Shown here one piece after another: positions 25,738-34,460 of a DNA stretch of 64,000 nt. Every line of letters starts with the position of its first letter. Positions within the stretch are counted from its first letter, which is position 1. The translations under genes were made by a program, and so were the position numbers. The stretch lies in contig JASLEG010000087.1 in the NCBI GenBank assembly GCA_030151225.1, positions 38,191 to 102,190 on the forward strand, given 5' to 3'. This DNA comes from Burkholderia sp. Its GTDB lineage: Bacteria; Pseudomonadota; Gammaproteobacteria; Burkholderiales; Burkholderiaceae. Below the pieces are notes generated by a model. That model was given only the letters and a program-made list of their open reading frames with translations, was not told the origin of the DNA and searched no databases.

Positions 25738-26811
25738 CTAGCTCCCTGCTTTCCCCTCGGCCTCTCGCATTTCTCGCTCGAGGAGCTCTACAAGATGGGC
25801 CTGGATACGGTCCCTAAGTTCGCGAGGCAAGCCATGAAGATCGAGCCGCAGTTTGTCTTCCCCGTATGCACGCAGGTCGCCCACTTTAATGTTGCCGTGC
25901 ATTTTTACGTCGACGCGTTCCGAGTATCGCTGGCGGTTGCCTGCTGAGACCTTTGCTTCGGTTGCCTTCTTCACCAGGTCGGTTACTTTCCGGACGCTCA
26001 ATCCTTCGTCGATGATCGTCCTGATGAGGACACGGGTGTCCTTTTCTCCCGCGCCGCGAAAGTATTTGACCACCGCGTACGCCATGTTCATCGCGAAAAC
26101 TTTCGGATGCTCAAGCATTGCTTCGATCAGAGATTCGGGTAATTCGGCCACAGACAGAGTCGCGGTAACAACCGATTTGTCGACGCCGAGCTGCTCGCCG
26201 AGCGCGGTCTGACTGGGGAAGTGGCCCTCGTCTAATAGTCGTCGCCAAACAACGGCATCATCGAAAACAGTTTGGGTTTCGTGCTGTGTATTTAGGTCGT
26301 ATCCGAGCTTGTAGCTTTCGATGCCTTGTGGGACGTCGACGACGATGGCTCTGACCGTCGTTTCCTTGGATTCCCGGAGAGCCCTCGTCCGGCGCCCTCC
26401 GTCGACTATGAAATAGCCATCCCCCGAGGCATAGTCGGGAGTCACATGAACGGGCTGCTGTTGACCTTGGGTGGAGATGTTAAGGGCCAGCGCTGTGATG
26501 GAACTGGCTCGGTAGAAGTGACGAGGATTGAAGGGGCTCGACTTTACCTTCGCCAGTGGCAACGGAATTGCCCTTCCCGGCTCATAATTATTCTCGATGC
26601 ACCACTTTCGGTACTGATGTGAGCTGGCCTCGGACACGGGAACAGCGGCAACCTCAGGAGCGGTCGCTTGAATATTCCCATTTCCGATCTCCTTCTTTTC
26701 GCGATCCATCCCCACCATCGCGTCCACCGCAGCGAAACGGTCGATGGCTGTTTTCTTGGCGGGTACTTCGACGGTGAAGCCTGCATCAAGGCTGCGGCGC
26801 GCTTTCATCAT
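25738..26811 (-). CDS. parB: ParB-family partition protein
   Basis: 357 residues, starting in an ATGA overlap with parA. The ParB/Spo0J core is visible: SSPFNPRHFYRASSITALALNISTQGQQQPVHVTP, GDGYFIVDGGRRTRALRE (CTP-binding GRR region), then the helix-turn-helix SQTALGEQLGVDKSVVTATLSVAELPESLI. An N-terminal tail of about 70 residues would stimulate ParA, and the C-terminus would dimerise. It should load at the parS palindromes beyond parA. Confidence 0.9.
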   Translation of the reverse strand: MMKARRSLDAGFTVEVPAKKTAIDRFAAVDAMVGMDREKKEIGNGNIQATAPEVAAVPVSEASSHQYRKWCIENNYEPGRAIPLPLAKVKSSPFNPRHFYRASSITALALNISTQGQQQPVHVTPDYASGDGYFIVDGGRRTRALRESKETTVRAIVVDVPQGIESYKLGYDLNTQHETQTVFDDAVVWRRLLDEGHFPSQTALGEQLGVDKSVVTATLSVAELPESLIEAMLEHPKVFAMNMAYAVVKYFRGAGEKDTRVLIRTIIDEGLSVRKVTDLVKKATEAKVSAGNRQRYSERVDVKMHGNIKVGDLRAYGEDKLRLDLHGLPRELRDRIQAHLVELLEREMREAEGKAGS

Positions 26812-27494
26812 GCGGACTCCTTGACGCTTGCAGCGCCCAAGACTTCAAGAATTTCGTCGGTAATTTTTTTAATTTCGTCGCGTGCTGCACGGGCGCCTTT
26901 GTCGCTGAGAGCAGCGACTGAAACGCCATAAGCCGCGGCTTGCTTGAAGGACTCCCTGTCGCTCAAGCTTGTATTCAGGACAGGAATTCCTGTATCTGCG
27001 ATCGCCTTGGATAGTGCGCGCGTCAGTAGTCGCTTCGGCTTAGCCTTGTTAAGCAACCATACGGCCTTCAAAGAGTCGTTCGTTACCTGCACTTGCTCAA
27101 TCAACTGGATGAACCCCCGGCTCGACCAGAAGTCCGTAGGAGACGAGGACGTGGGCATAACCACAAGGTCGGCAATCATCAGTACTACCGCAGGCCTGGG
27201 GTCTTCAACAGACGGCGGGCAGTCGACCACGATGAAGTCGTAGTCGCTCATGTATTTCTTGATTTCCCGGTGGATCATCTTGCCGGCTGCCGCTAAGTTG
27301 GCGACTGGAAATTTCAGTCCTTCGTCTTCGTCACCTGATGCGGCGCTCCACTGCAGAAGAGTGTTTTGGGGATCGGCATCTACTCCAAGAACTCGGTATC
27401 CACGCTCCGCTAGATCGCTCGCCAGGTTAACCGTAATCGTCGACTTTCCGACGCCTCCCTTCTGATTTGCGATTGCAACGACTAACGCATTCAT
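26808..27494 (-). CDS. parA: ParA partition ATPase
   Basis: 228 residues, a short (type Ib-like) ParA without an N-terminal DNA-binding domain. The deviant Walker A is KGGVGKST (12-19), followed by GVDADPQNT and FIVVDCPPSVEDP. A strong AAGGAG ribosome site precedes the ATG at 27494, and a -10-like TATAGT (complement of 27522-27527) lies in the AT-rich upstream DNA. It is the first gene of a parA-parB operon read toward the Rep_3 origin. Confidence 0.93.
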   Translation of the reverse strand: MNALVVAIANQKGGVGKSTITVNLASDLAERGYRVLGVDADPQNTLLQWSAASGDEDEGLKFPVANLAAAGKMIHREIKKYMSDYDFIVVDCPPSVEDPRPAVVLMIADLVVMPTSSSPTDFWSSRGFIQLIEQVQVTNDSLKAVWLLNKAKPKRLLTRALSKAIADTGIPVLNTSLSDRESFKQAAAYGVSVAALSDKGARAARDEIKKITDEILEVLGAASVKESA

Positions 27495-27627
27495 CTTCGG
27501 GCTCCTTCAGGAATTTTTGAAACTATACTTTAGGAAGCAAGAAGTAAAAAGTATTTTTCTAAAAATTTACGGTCCATTACCTACAATGAACCAACTCGTG
27601 GCGGCGTTGGGTTATCCGGCCATTACT

Positions 27628-27839
27628 GTTGGTACGTATCAACACGGTGCAGATGCTCAAAGGAAGGGCCGACGGCTAATCGGCCATGGTTGATGCGTAT
27701 CAACACGGGATGGCTCGGCTCCGAACTTGGCATCTAGCTCGTGAGTGCAGCCCGCGTTGATACGTATCAACGAAAGACGCCTTACCGGAGAAAGCGGCCC
27801 GCTGCGGCTCCATGAACGTCGGCGTTGATACGTATCAAC
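27628..27839. repeat. parS centromere: four 16-bp palindromes
   Basis: Four copies of GTTGATACGTATCAAC or near variants: 27628-27643 (GTTGGTACGTATCAAC), 27689-27704 (GTTGATGCGTATCAAC), 27756-27771 and 27824-27839 (both perfect palindromes). Spacing is 45-52 bases. They lie 130 bases upstream of parA, the usual place for a ParB-binding centromere. Confidence 0.85.
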
Positions 27840-27842
27840 GCG

Positions 27843-28213
27843 ACCTCGGCGACGGCGGGCGAGCCGGGTTTTTTTCTGCCTGACGCGTTAGCCGTCACTC
27901 GCGCGGCCGCACCTGGCGCCGGCGCGTGAGCCGAGCAGTCAGACTTAGGGCGGTGGTCAGGGCGCCGCAGCCGAGTGGGGGCGACCACTGCCGGCAGGGG
28001 CGGTTAGCGGCACGCCGTGGCGGCGGTGCTCATCCGGCCGGAAATGCGCGGCGGGAGCGCCAGAAAGCACTCTATCTGGTAGCGACCTGGCGTCCGTCCA
28101 CAAGATAGCGTGGTGTTCGCCCGGCCGGCAGCGACGCGACGCGACGCGACGCCCGGGCACGGCGCTAGCAGGGCCGGCGGCCTCCACTGGTGCGATGGCG
28201 AGCGGTGGGCGAT
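27843..28213. other. GC-rich non-coding stretch
   Basis: No convincing gene. A terminator-like hairpin with seven T (27843-27877) follows the parS sites. Elsewhere there are short simple repeats, including four tandem GCGAC units at about 28131-28152. This is probably spacer between the partition locus and the accessory region. Confidence 0.4.
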
Positions 28214-28220
28214 GAAATCG

Positions 28221-28250
28221 CACACCCGAAAACTATCATTAGCTGCTAGC
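28221..28250 (+). other. Partial copy of a dif-like inverted-repeat site
   Basis: CACACCCGAAAA / CTATCA / TTAGCTGCTAGC aligns with the site at 30008-30037. With the shared GAAATCG just to the left, 25 of 30 bases from GAAATCGCACA to TTA-C agree; the right arm has diverged. The two sites bracket the DUF3800 gene. It could be one end of a mobile module or a decayed recombination site. Confidence 0.4.
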
Positions 28251-28393
28251 AGTCGAACGTCCCGCTCACGCGAGGGTGCCCTTCGGATACACCGTCGCGA
28301 AGTTTTCTGCTAATATGACGACCGAGTCGGGAGTGCTGACCAGTTTATGCAGCGCGTTGGACGATTGCTCCACCTGGCTTACCAAATTCCCAG

Positions 28394-28424
28394 CGGGCCG
28401 CACTGTGTGCGGCCCGTTTTCGTT
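28394..28424 (+). terminator. Terminator-like hairpin upstream of the DUF3800 gene
   Basis: Perfect 10-bp stem CGGGCCGCAC / GTGCGGCCCG with loop TGT, then TTTTCGTTT. It lies 20 bases before the DUF3800 start, so it either insulates that gene or acts as an attenuator on its leader. Confidence 0.65.
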
Positions 28425-28444
28425 TCTGCATCCGGGCGAGGCGT

Positions 28445-29296
28445 ATGTATCTCACGTATCTGGACGAATCGGGGTCGCCGGGCGACCTGAACACGCCATT
28501 TTTCGCGCTTGGCGGGGTCGCTGTGTTCGAGCGGCAGACCCATTGGCTCGAGCGCGAGCTGGATGCGATCGCCGACCGATATCAGCAGCAAATCGGGCAA
28601 TACCTCGAGCTTCATGCCGCCCCGATGCGCGGGGGCAAGGAAGGCTGGGAGAAGTTGCCGACGGCCGACAGGGTACAAGCGGCGGCCGACGTGCTCCGGT
28701 TGTTGCAGCAGCCGCGCCTCCGATTGAATGTATTTGCTGCCGTGGTCGAGCAGAGCCAGTTCCTGCGCACGGCCGACGTGCTGCCGTACTGCTACGAGGT
28801 GTTGGCCGCTAAGTTCGACGACTACCTCGCATATCGCTATCAACACCACCGCGATCCGCAGCGTGGGATCTTCGTGCTGGACCGCAAGCGCGCGCAGGAG
28901 GAGAAGGACATGCAGGTCCTGCACCAGACGTTTAAGCATCTCGGGCATGCGAACGGCAAACTGCGCAATTTCGCGGAGGTGCCGATGTTCACCGACTCCA
29001 AGTCGACGCGCCTGGTGCAATTGGCCGACAGCATCGTGTACTGGATTTATCGGCGCTATAGCGCACTCGACGACTGGGGCTGGCGCGCGATTCAACCGCA
29101 TCTGGCCAACCTCGGCAACGGTAGGACCGGGCTGCACGAAGTGCTCGCGCCGGCTACGCCGGCGGCCCTGCAGGGCCTGGTGCCATCGACTCGGCCATTC
29201 CCGCCGCCTTTGCAGGCGCAATCCGCCGCTGCGGCCGCGCCCGCTGCGGGGCCTGCGCCGATCGCCTTTGCTGCGGGCACGGTAGTCCGCCCCTGA
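28445..29296 (+). CDS. DUF3800-family protein (putative RNase H-like nuclease)
   Basis: 283 residues. The N-terminal YLDESGSPGD (Asp7, Glu8), the mid FVLDRKRAQEE and the late VPMFTDSKSTRLVQLADSIVYWIYRRYSA are the three acidic landmarks of DUF3800, a family with an RNase H-like fold often found on mobile elements and in defence neighbourhoods. The C-terminal 50 residues are Pro/Ala-rich. The gene stands alone between two related inverted-repeat sites, suggesting a cargo gene. Confidence 0.8.
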   Translation: MYLTYLDESGSPGDLNTPFFALGGVAVFERQTHWLERELDAIADRYQQQIGQYLELHAAPMRGGKEGWEKLPTADRVQAAADVLRLLQQPRLRLNVFAAVVEQSQFLRTADVLPYCYEVLAAKFDDYLAYRYQHHRDPQRGIFVLDRKRAQEEKDMQVLHQTFKHLGHANGKLRNFAEVPMFTDSKSTRLVQLADSIVYWIYRRYSALDDWGWRAIQPHLANLGNGRTGLHEVLAPATPAALQGLVPSTRPFPPPLQAQSAAAAAPAAGPAPIAFAAGTVVRP

Positions 29297-29351
29297 CAGC
29301 CAGCGCCGTCGCCGATGGTTGAACACGGCTGCGGCCGGGTTTTTCTGGCGC

Positions 29352-29391
29352 GTCGTCAATGCTGACAATTGGTACTGTCGGGATTGACGAC
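29352..29391. repeat. Long imperfect palindrome related to that at 41386
   Basis: Arms GTCGTCAATGCTGACA (29352-29367) and TGTCGGGATTGACGAC (29376-29391) pair at 14 of 16 positions around the 8-base centre ATTGGTAC. The core TCAATGCTGA-AATT ... TCGGnATTG is shared with 41386-41417. Both lie just past a CCGGGTTT-type terminator. Form resembles a tyrosine-recombinase crossover site. Confidence 0.55.
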
Positions 29392-29502
29392 AAGTGAAAA
29401 CATCGATTTGCGAGATGAGCTTGGTGACGCGCGACCGGGACCGGTGCGCCCAATGTGGCCGATCAGCATCTGACGCCTCGCCGCGGCCTTTGTGCGGCCC
29501 CA

Positions 29503-29542
29503 AAAAAAGCGCCGATGAATCGACTGCGCGAATTCATCGGCG
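29503..29542 (-). terminator. Minus-strand terminator
   Basis: An 11-bp perfect stem (CGCCGATGAAT at 29510-29520, ATTCATCGGCG at 29532-29542) followed, reading leftward, by CTTTTTTT. It would end a leftward transcript, but no convincing minus-strand gene lies to its right, so it may terminate an unknown RNA. Confidence 0.55.
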
Positions 29543-29648
29543 AGCACCATGCGGTTGAAGGTACGAGGTTCAAAGCGGGCCCCGTGACCCAATCGTAACG
29601 AAGTGGCGTTTCGAACCGTGGCCAGACTGTCACGACCGTGGTGGAAGT

Positions 29649-29834
29649 ATGGCGCGCTGGCGGAAGCGGGGATGCGAGCGCTGTTCGGAGGCGCCCGGTG
29701 CTTGCCGCGAAGAACCCGCAGGAGGAATCCCCAAGCGGCCGGACGGACACTTCGCCTGTCGCCGGTATGCCGGCTCTGCTTCCGGGCTCCCATGTACAAC
29801 CTCCTACGCTTTATCCTCGCCATCGACCGCCTGA
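29649..29834 (+). CDS. Possible small Cys-rich protein
   Basis: A 61-residue frame with CERC near the start and two further Cys (FACRRY, LPC), arranged as in small zinc-binding proteins. No strong ribosome site is seen, and it overlaps the next candidate in another frame. Uncertain. Confidence 0.25.
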   Translation: MARWRKRGCERCSEAPGACREEPAGGIPKRPDGHFACRRYAGSASGLPCTTSYALSSPSTA

Positions 29835-29950
29835 TCGTGACGGCTGATCGCCACCAGGCCGGCGCCGCACGCGTGATACGCCTGGCCGAGCTCGCGCTGG
29901 CGGGCGGGGCGCTGGTGGTGCTGCACGACCTGGTCCGGCCGCTCGGCTGA
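29792..29950 (+). CDS. Possible small amphipathic protein
   Basis: A 52-residue frame (MYNLLRFILAIDRLIVTADRH start) with a hydrophobic C-terminal stretch (LAELALAGGALVVLHDLV). It overlaps the frame at 29649 and has no clear ribosome site. Low confidence. Confidence 0.3.
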   Translation: MYNLLRFILAIDRLIVTADRHQAGAARVIRLAELALAGGALVVLHDLVRPLG

Positions 29951-30007
29951 CCAGCGAGCGCCCGGCCCGCTGCCGCCGGCGCTCGAACGGGGATGCGATC
30001 GAAATCG

Positions 30008-30037
30008 CACATCTGATAACTATCCTTATCAGATGTG
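30008..30037. other. dif-like site: perfect 12-bp arms with a 6-bp centre
   Basis: CACATCTGATAA (30008-30019), centre CTATCC (30020-30025), TTATCAGATGTG (30026-30037). The arms are perfect inverted repeats and the ATAA / 6 bases / TTAT geometry is that of XerC/XerD-type crossover sites. A tyrosine recombinase is encoded 1.8 kb downstream. A T-run (CTTTTT) follows at 30041, so a plain terminator is an alternative reading. Confidence 0.55.
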
Positions 30038-30222
30038 CCACTTTTTCTTGTCAGATCCGAGATTCTCGGCCACACTCGCTCGGAAGCCCCGCCCGGCGGG
30101 GCAGGGCGAGCGATCCGGCCGAAACGATCCAGGTCCGGGCCGCCGGCGCTAACCGACGCACCATGTGGCCTGCTACGCTTTCCGTACCATTCACCACATG
30201 GCACCTTGGGCCAGGAGCGCCG

Positions 30223-30489
30223 ATGTCCCGTCCCGATTCGCCACGTAAAGTCGACATGACCGGCGTGGTCCTGCAGTGGGAAACGACGCCCGACGGCCAG
30301 CCGCGCGCCAAGCTCGAAGGTGCCGACGTGACGATCGACAAGACCGCGCTGGGCCAGTACGCGATCCAGTTTCTTGGGTGGAGCAGCGTCCTGCACCCCA
30401 GCCTGAAGGCGGCCCAGGCCGCCGCGCCGGCGTTCATGTCCTTTGTGCTGACTCAGCGCCCGCCGGTTGGCGAGGTCTCCGATGAATGA
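30223..30489 (+). CDS. Hypothetical protein, recombinase operon
   Basis: 88 residues, start preceded by AGGAG. It contains VDMTGVVLQWETTPDGQPRAKLEGADVTIDK and a hydrophobic mid part; no family recognised. It overlaps the next gene by 8 bases and is the first of four close-packed genes ending with the tyrosine recombinase. Confidence 0.55.
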   Translation: MSRPDSPRKVDMTGVVLQWETTPDGQPRAKLEGADVTIDKTALGQYAIQFLGWSSVLHPSLKAAQAAAPAFMSFVLTQRPPVGEVSDE

Positions 30490-31105
30490 ATCAATCCAGT
30501 TCCCCATGAACCATGACCGCAACCCGGCCGGGCCGGATGTCTCGCTTCACGCCGTGACGCTCGGTGGCCACCGCTGGCGCCTCGAGCAGGACGCCGCCGG
30601 CGCGCGCGCCTTGCTGTCGCCGCCCGACTGGCCGGCCGGCGAGGGGACGATCGTGGAAGAGCGCGACGCGACGCGCGGCCGCGTGACCTACAGCGCCACC
30701 GTTGAGCGGCTCGCGACACCGCGCTTGCTGGTGCGACAGGATGGATTTTCCACGCTCGAGGCCGCGCACGCGCGGCTCGCCGGCGACCGGTTCCAGCTGT
30801 GCGCATTTGATGGCATCACCTGGGTCGCGGCTGCGGAGCGCGATGACACCTGGTATGCCGAGATCGACGGCCAACGCTTCGTGATCGAGCGCTTCGTTGA
30901 GCCCGGCGGCCAGACGGCCTATCAAGTCGTGCGCTTTCCGCGCGGCTCGCGGCCCAGTGCCACCGTGCGCTCGATCGGCATCGCGTCGATTCTTTCGCTC
31001 GCGCAGGCCGCAGCGGTCGCCGCCGATTTCGATGCATGCCTCAACGTCCCATTGTCCAAGCCCGGCCCCCGCCGTGCACTGCTCAGGAAGCGCGTCCATG
31101 TCTGA
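30482..31105 (+). CDS. Hypothetical protein, recombinase operon
   Basis: 207 residues from an ATG inside the end of the previous gene. Beta-rich segments recur (LHAVTLGGHRWRLEQD, FDGITWVAAAERDDTWYAEIDGQRFVIERF), suggesting small repeated beta domains. No family recognised. It overlaps the next start by 8 bases. Confidence 0.55.
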   Translation: MNESIQFPMNHDRNPAGPDVSLHAVTLGGHRWRLEQDAAGARALLSPPDWPAGEGTIVEERDATRGRVTYSATVERLATPRLLVRQDGFSTLEAAHARLAGDRFQLCAFDGITWVAAAERDDTWYAEIDGQRFVIERFVEPGGQTAYQVVRFPRGSRPSATVRSIGIASILSLAQAAAVAADFDACLNVPLSKPGPRRALLRKRVHV

Positions 31106-31829
31106 CGTGCAGACCGTCACCCAAGCAGTCACTCAGCCCGTGAACTGGTGGGCGATAGGCGCATCGAGCGCGGTGATCAGCGCCGTCGTGAACGGAGGCT
31201 TCAAATGGTGGGGCGAGCATACGGCTAGGCGTGATGAGCGAGCGAAGCTGGCCGCGCAGCGTGCGCCAGCTCAACTCAAGGTCGCCCTGATGCTCGAGGC
31301 GTTTGCCAAGCAGGCCGCCGGCTATCTCGACGGGAGCGAGGCAAGGGTCCAGACCGTGTACGCGGAACGCCACGGCGGCGAATGGGGGGCCAGTCTTCCG
31401 TGGATTCCAATGGCGTTCGAGATGGCGAGCGTCGATGATTGGTCGGCCGTGCCGATCCAGATTTACTCGGAGTGCCACGAGCTGCCGCTGGCGCTCACTG
31501 CGAGCGATGACTGGATCCGTTCAGGCGTCAAGGAGGAATGGCTCGATGTTCTGGATGCGCTTCGCCTAGACGGTCAGCGCGCCATTCTCTATGGGTACAC
31601 CGCTGGCGCCTTGGCAAACCAGATCCGCGCGGCGATCCAAGTGCCGGCGTCGACCCTGTCGATGGACTGCTTCCAGCGTTTGGAGCGTGCGCTCGATCGG
31701 CGTCGCGACGAATACGTGCGCACGTGCGGCCGAGTCGAATTGATCCCCGATCTGAAGGCACGGTTCCGGCGCGAGTATCCGGACTTGGTCGTGGAATCCG
31801 ACGCTTCGCCGGCACTGGCGGGTCGTTGA
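31098..31829 (+). CDS. Hypothetical protein with one N-terminal membrane segment
   Basis: 243 residues. An early hydrophobic segment (VNWWAIGASSAVISAVVNGGF) is followed by a soluble domain (AQLKVALMLEAFAKQAAGYLDG, SSECHELPLALTASDDWI-like). Similar short membrane-anchored hypothetical proteins are common on Burkholderia plasmids and prophages. It ends one base before the recombinase start. Confidence 0.55.
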   Translation: MSDVQTVTQAVTQPVNWWAIGASSAVISAVVNGGFKWWGEHTARRDERAKLAAQRAPAQLKVALMLEAFAKQAAGYLDGSEARVQTVYAERHGGEWGASLPWIPMAFEMASVDDWSAVPIQIYSECHELPLALTASDDWIRSGVKEEWLDVLDALRLDGQRAILYGYTAGALANQIRAAIQVPASTLSMDCFQRLERALDRRRDEYVRTCGRVELIPDLKARFRREYPDLVVESDASPALAGR

Positions 31830-31830
31830 G

Positions 31831-34137
31831 ATGCGTAGTCCGTCCTCACGGCCACTGCTGCGCCTGACCAACGGCCACTTCGCCCTCTATCGCGCGTACC
31901 TGGAAGGGCTCGACGAGCCGGTGCTGCACGCGACCTACGGCCTGGTCGGCACCGATGTTCGCGTGACCCGCCGCACGCTCACCACCCTGCGCGACACCCT
32001 GATCATCGCCGCGCGCCGCGCGCGTGACACGGACGCCGCGCACCTGCTGCGCCTCAAACCCGGCAGCCTGCCGGCGGCGGCCCACGCCGGCGGTGAACAG
32101 GACGGAGCGGAGGTCCCGATCCCGCCGACACTGGAAGCGTTCCGCGACGAGATCGATCCGGATCACGTCTACAGCGAACGCGACCTGGTGGCGCTATACG
32201 TCGAAACCTATCCGCCGGCGAGCTCGCCGGCGATCGATCGCAAGGTCGCTCGCAACAAGCGCCTGCGCGAGCGGCAAGACGCCGCGCTCGCGCGCATGGA
32301 GGCGGCGCTGGTCGAGGCGCCGCGCCCGGACCACACCTTGGACGGCTGGCTTGAGCCGGCCGTGGTGGCCCGCCTTGCGGCGGTTGACGTCGCCACCTTC
32401 GAGGATCTGCTGCAGCTGATCCGCCGCCGGCGCCAGCGCTGGTTCACGGCGGTGCCGCGCCTGGGTGCCACCGGCGCCGAGCGGATCGCGGCGTTCATCG
32501 ACCAGCACGCCAGCTCGCTGGGCTCGCTCTCGCGGCTGGCGATCACGCCGCGGCGCCAGTTGCCGGCCGGCCACCCGGCGCTGCAGCCACCTTCACGCGC
32601 CGGCGCCGACGTGGTGCCGCTCGAGGCGCTGCGCGTGCCGGCTGCACTCGACGGCTCGGCCGGCCTGAACCGCGCGCCGGTGCCGGCGCACCAAGCCGAG
32701 CTCAATACGGACCTGCAGGCGATCCACGCCTGGATTGCCATCCGCGGCGCGCGCAGCGAGCAGACCCGTCGCGCGTATCGGCGCGAAGCCGAACGCCTGC
32801 TGCTGTGGGCGATCGTGGTGAAGAACAAGCCGCTGTCCTCGCTCAACACGCTCGACGCCGCCGAATACCTCGAGCAGTTCCTCGTGGACCCGCAGCCGGC
32901 CGAGCGCTGGATCGGGCGGGGCAGGGTGGAGCGCTTCGATCCGGACTGGCGCCCGTTCGTGGGACCGCTGTCGGCCCGCAGTCGCGACACCGCGCGCCGG
33001 ATCCTGACCGCGATGGGCGCCTGGCTCGTCCGGCAGCAGTATCTGCGCGTGAATCCATTCGACGGGCTAGCTGCTGCGGCGCCGGTGCCGATCGACACGG
33101 CCGGGCGCACGCTCACGCACGCGCAGTGGCAGTTCGTGCTGCAGACCGTGCTGCGTCCTGATCCCGTGATCGGGCGCGCGACCCTCGGCGTCGGCGAGGC
33201 CGCCGCGCGCCGCGACACGCTGCTGCTGCTGCTGGCCTATGCGACCGGCCTGCGTCGAGCCGAGATCGCGTCGGCCACGCTTGGCGACCTGACCCGCAAG
33301 GCGCTGGACGGTGCGCTCGAGGGCGCCTTCATGCTGCGCGTCGACGGCAAGGGTCGGCGCCGGCGCGAGGTGCCGGTGCCGAGCGGCCTGATCGCCTTGC
33401 TGCGCGAGCAGCTGCGCGCGCGCGCCGAACCGCTGGTGCTCGAGGCGGCGCCGGCCGACACGCCGCTGGTGGCGCACCTCATCACGGGCCAGACGCTGCA
33501 CCCCGACGTGGTGGGGCGCCTGTTCAAAGGAATTTTCGCGCGGGCGGCCGAGCAGCTGGCCCACGCATATCCTGGGGCGGCGGCCGACCTGGCGCGCGCG
33601 AGCACCCACTGGCTGCGCCACACTTTTGCGAATCACGGGCTCGACGCCGGCGCCGACATCCGCGACATGCAGACGATGCTGGGGCACGCGAGCCTCGCGA
33701 CGACCACGCACTACACCAAGAGCGACACCGTGAGGCAGTACCAGGCGGTCGAGGCGCTGTTCAATGCCGCACTGGACAAGGCCGGTGAGCGCGCGGCGTC
33801 GAAGGAGCCGGAGGCGTCTTCCGCTGCTTCGATCGTGACAACGTCGAAGCAAGTGGTGGAGGTCCACGTCACGCTGCGCATTGCGCCGAAAGTGACGGGC
33901 GGGCGCGGGCGGGCGCGCGTGGTGGAACGCGTCGAGCGGGAGATTCTGGCGCGTTACGCGCGATCGCCGTTGCGAGACGACCAAGTTGTGCTGCAGCTGC
34001 CCTTCGAGTCGGAGGCGACATTCGATCGAGAGGTGGACGACATGATGGTAGAAATTGCGCTGTCGGCCGACCAGCACCGCTGCGTATCTACCAGTGAGGC
34101 AGTGGCGCGGATCGACGGAGAAACCTGGAGGTGGTAA
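31831..34137 (+). CDS. Large tyrosine recombinase with a DUF3701-like N-terminal region
   Basis: 768 residues, twice the length of a simple XerC/D. The catalytic set is visible: Arg475 (TGLRRAEI), His593 and Arg596 (HWLRHT), His619 (LGHASL), Tyr628 (THYTK). Residues about 1-240 form an extra domain (HFALYRAYLEGLDEPVLHATYG; GWLEPAVVARLAAV with an HhH-like RRRRQRWFTAVPRLG), as in Burkholderia plasmid integrases with DUF3701. Residues about 285-390 are a SAM-like core-binding domain (TRRAYRREAERLLLWAI). It is paralogous to the protein at 45547. The inverted-repeat site at 30008 is a candidate substrate. Confidence 0.85.
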   Translation: MRSPSSRPLLRLTNGHFALYRAYLEGLDEPVLHATYGLVGTDVRVTRRTLTTLRDTLIIAARRARDTDAAHLLRLKPGSLPAAAHAGGEQDGAEVPIPPTLEAFRDEIDPDHVYSERDLVALYVETYPPASSPAIDRKVARNKRLRERQDAALARMEAALVEAPRPDHTLDGWLEPAVVARLAAVDVATFEDLLQLIRRRRQRWFTAVPRLGATGAERIAAFIDQHASSLGSLSRLAITPRRQLPAGHPALQPPSRAGADVVPLEALRVPAALDGSAGLNRAPVPAHQAELNTDLQAIHAWIAIRGARSEQTRRAYRREAERLLLWAIVVKNKPLSSLNTLDAAEYLEQFLVDPQPAERWIGRGRVERFDPDWRPFVGPLSARSRDTARRILTAMGAWLVRQQYLRVNPFDGLAAAAPVPIDTAGRTLTHAQWQFVLQTVLRPDPVIGRATLGVGEAAARRDTLLLLLAYATGLRRAEIASATLGDLTRKALDGALEGAFMLRVDGKGRRRREVPVPSGLIALLREQLRARAEPLVLEAAPADTPLVAHLITGQTLHPDVVGRLFKGIFARAAEQLAHAYPGAAADLARASTHWLRHTFANHGLDAGADIRDMQTMLGHASLATTTHYTKSDTVRQYQAVEALFNAALDKAGERAASKEPEASSAASIVTTSKQVVEVHVTLRIAPKVTGGRGRARVVERVEREILARYARSPLRDDQVVLQLPFESEATFDREVDDMMVEIALSADQHRCVSTSEAVARIDGETWRW

Positions 34138-34460
34138 TGGCATACGGCGAGTGACTCCGGCCGATGTCGAGATCATCGTCTGAACGGTGCCATTTGAAAT
34201 GACGGGACAAACGGAGGGTCTAATCCACCTGAGCCGATGAGCGGCCACTTGCTGCCGCTCGCTTGGGTCACGCTGTGGTCACTCGAGCGCGTGGTCCACC
34301 CCGAAATCCCCCGATACTGGAGCACTTTCAGCAATAATGTGCACTGTAGAGAAAATCGCGCTGCGCTTTTCTCTCGCTTTGTTAAATAAAGGCCGCGATT
34401 TCGCGGCCGCCGCTAGCGTCATCAATCGGTCAACGCCCAAAACAACCTTTTCACCAGCGA
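34138..34460 (+). promoter_or_regulatory. Leader of the methyltransferase operon with two hairpins
   Basis: No gene. Base composition becomes AT-richer. Two inverted repeats lie before the operon: GAGAAAA ... TTTTCTC (34349-34373 region, over an AT-rich segment) and GGCCGCGA-TT-TCGCGGCC (34391-34408). The second is 53 bases before the start codon and could be an operator or an mRNA hairpin. No strong ribosome site precedes the ATG at 34461. Confidence 0.4.

Noticed and set aside
27628..27839. Possible CRISPR array
   Set aside because: Four short perfect palindromes beside parA with spacers of 45-52 bases are parS sites; no cas genes.
28131..28152. GCGAC tandem repeat as a functional site
   Set aside because: Only four short units in GC-rich spacer; no partner structure.
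31831..34137. Insertion sequence transposase
   Set aside because: Catalytic residues are those of a tyrosine recombinase; no DDE motif or terminal inverted repeats with target duplications seen.
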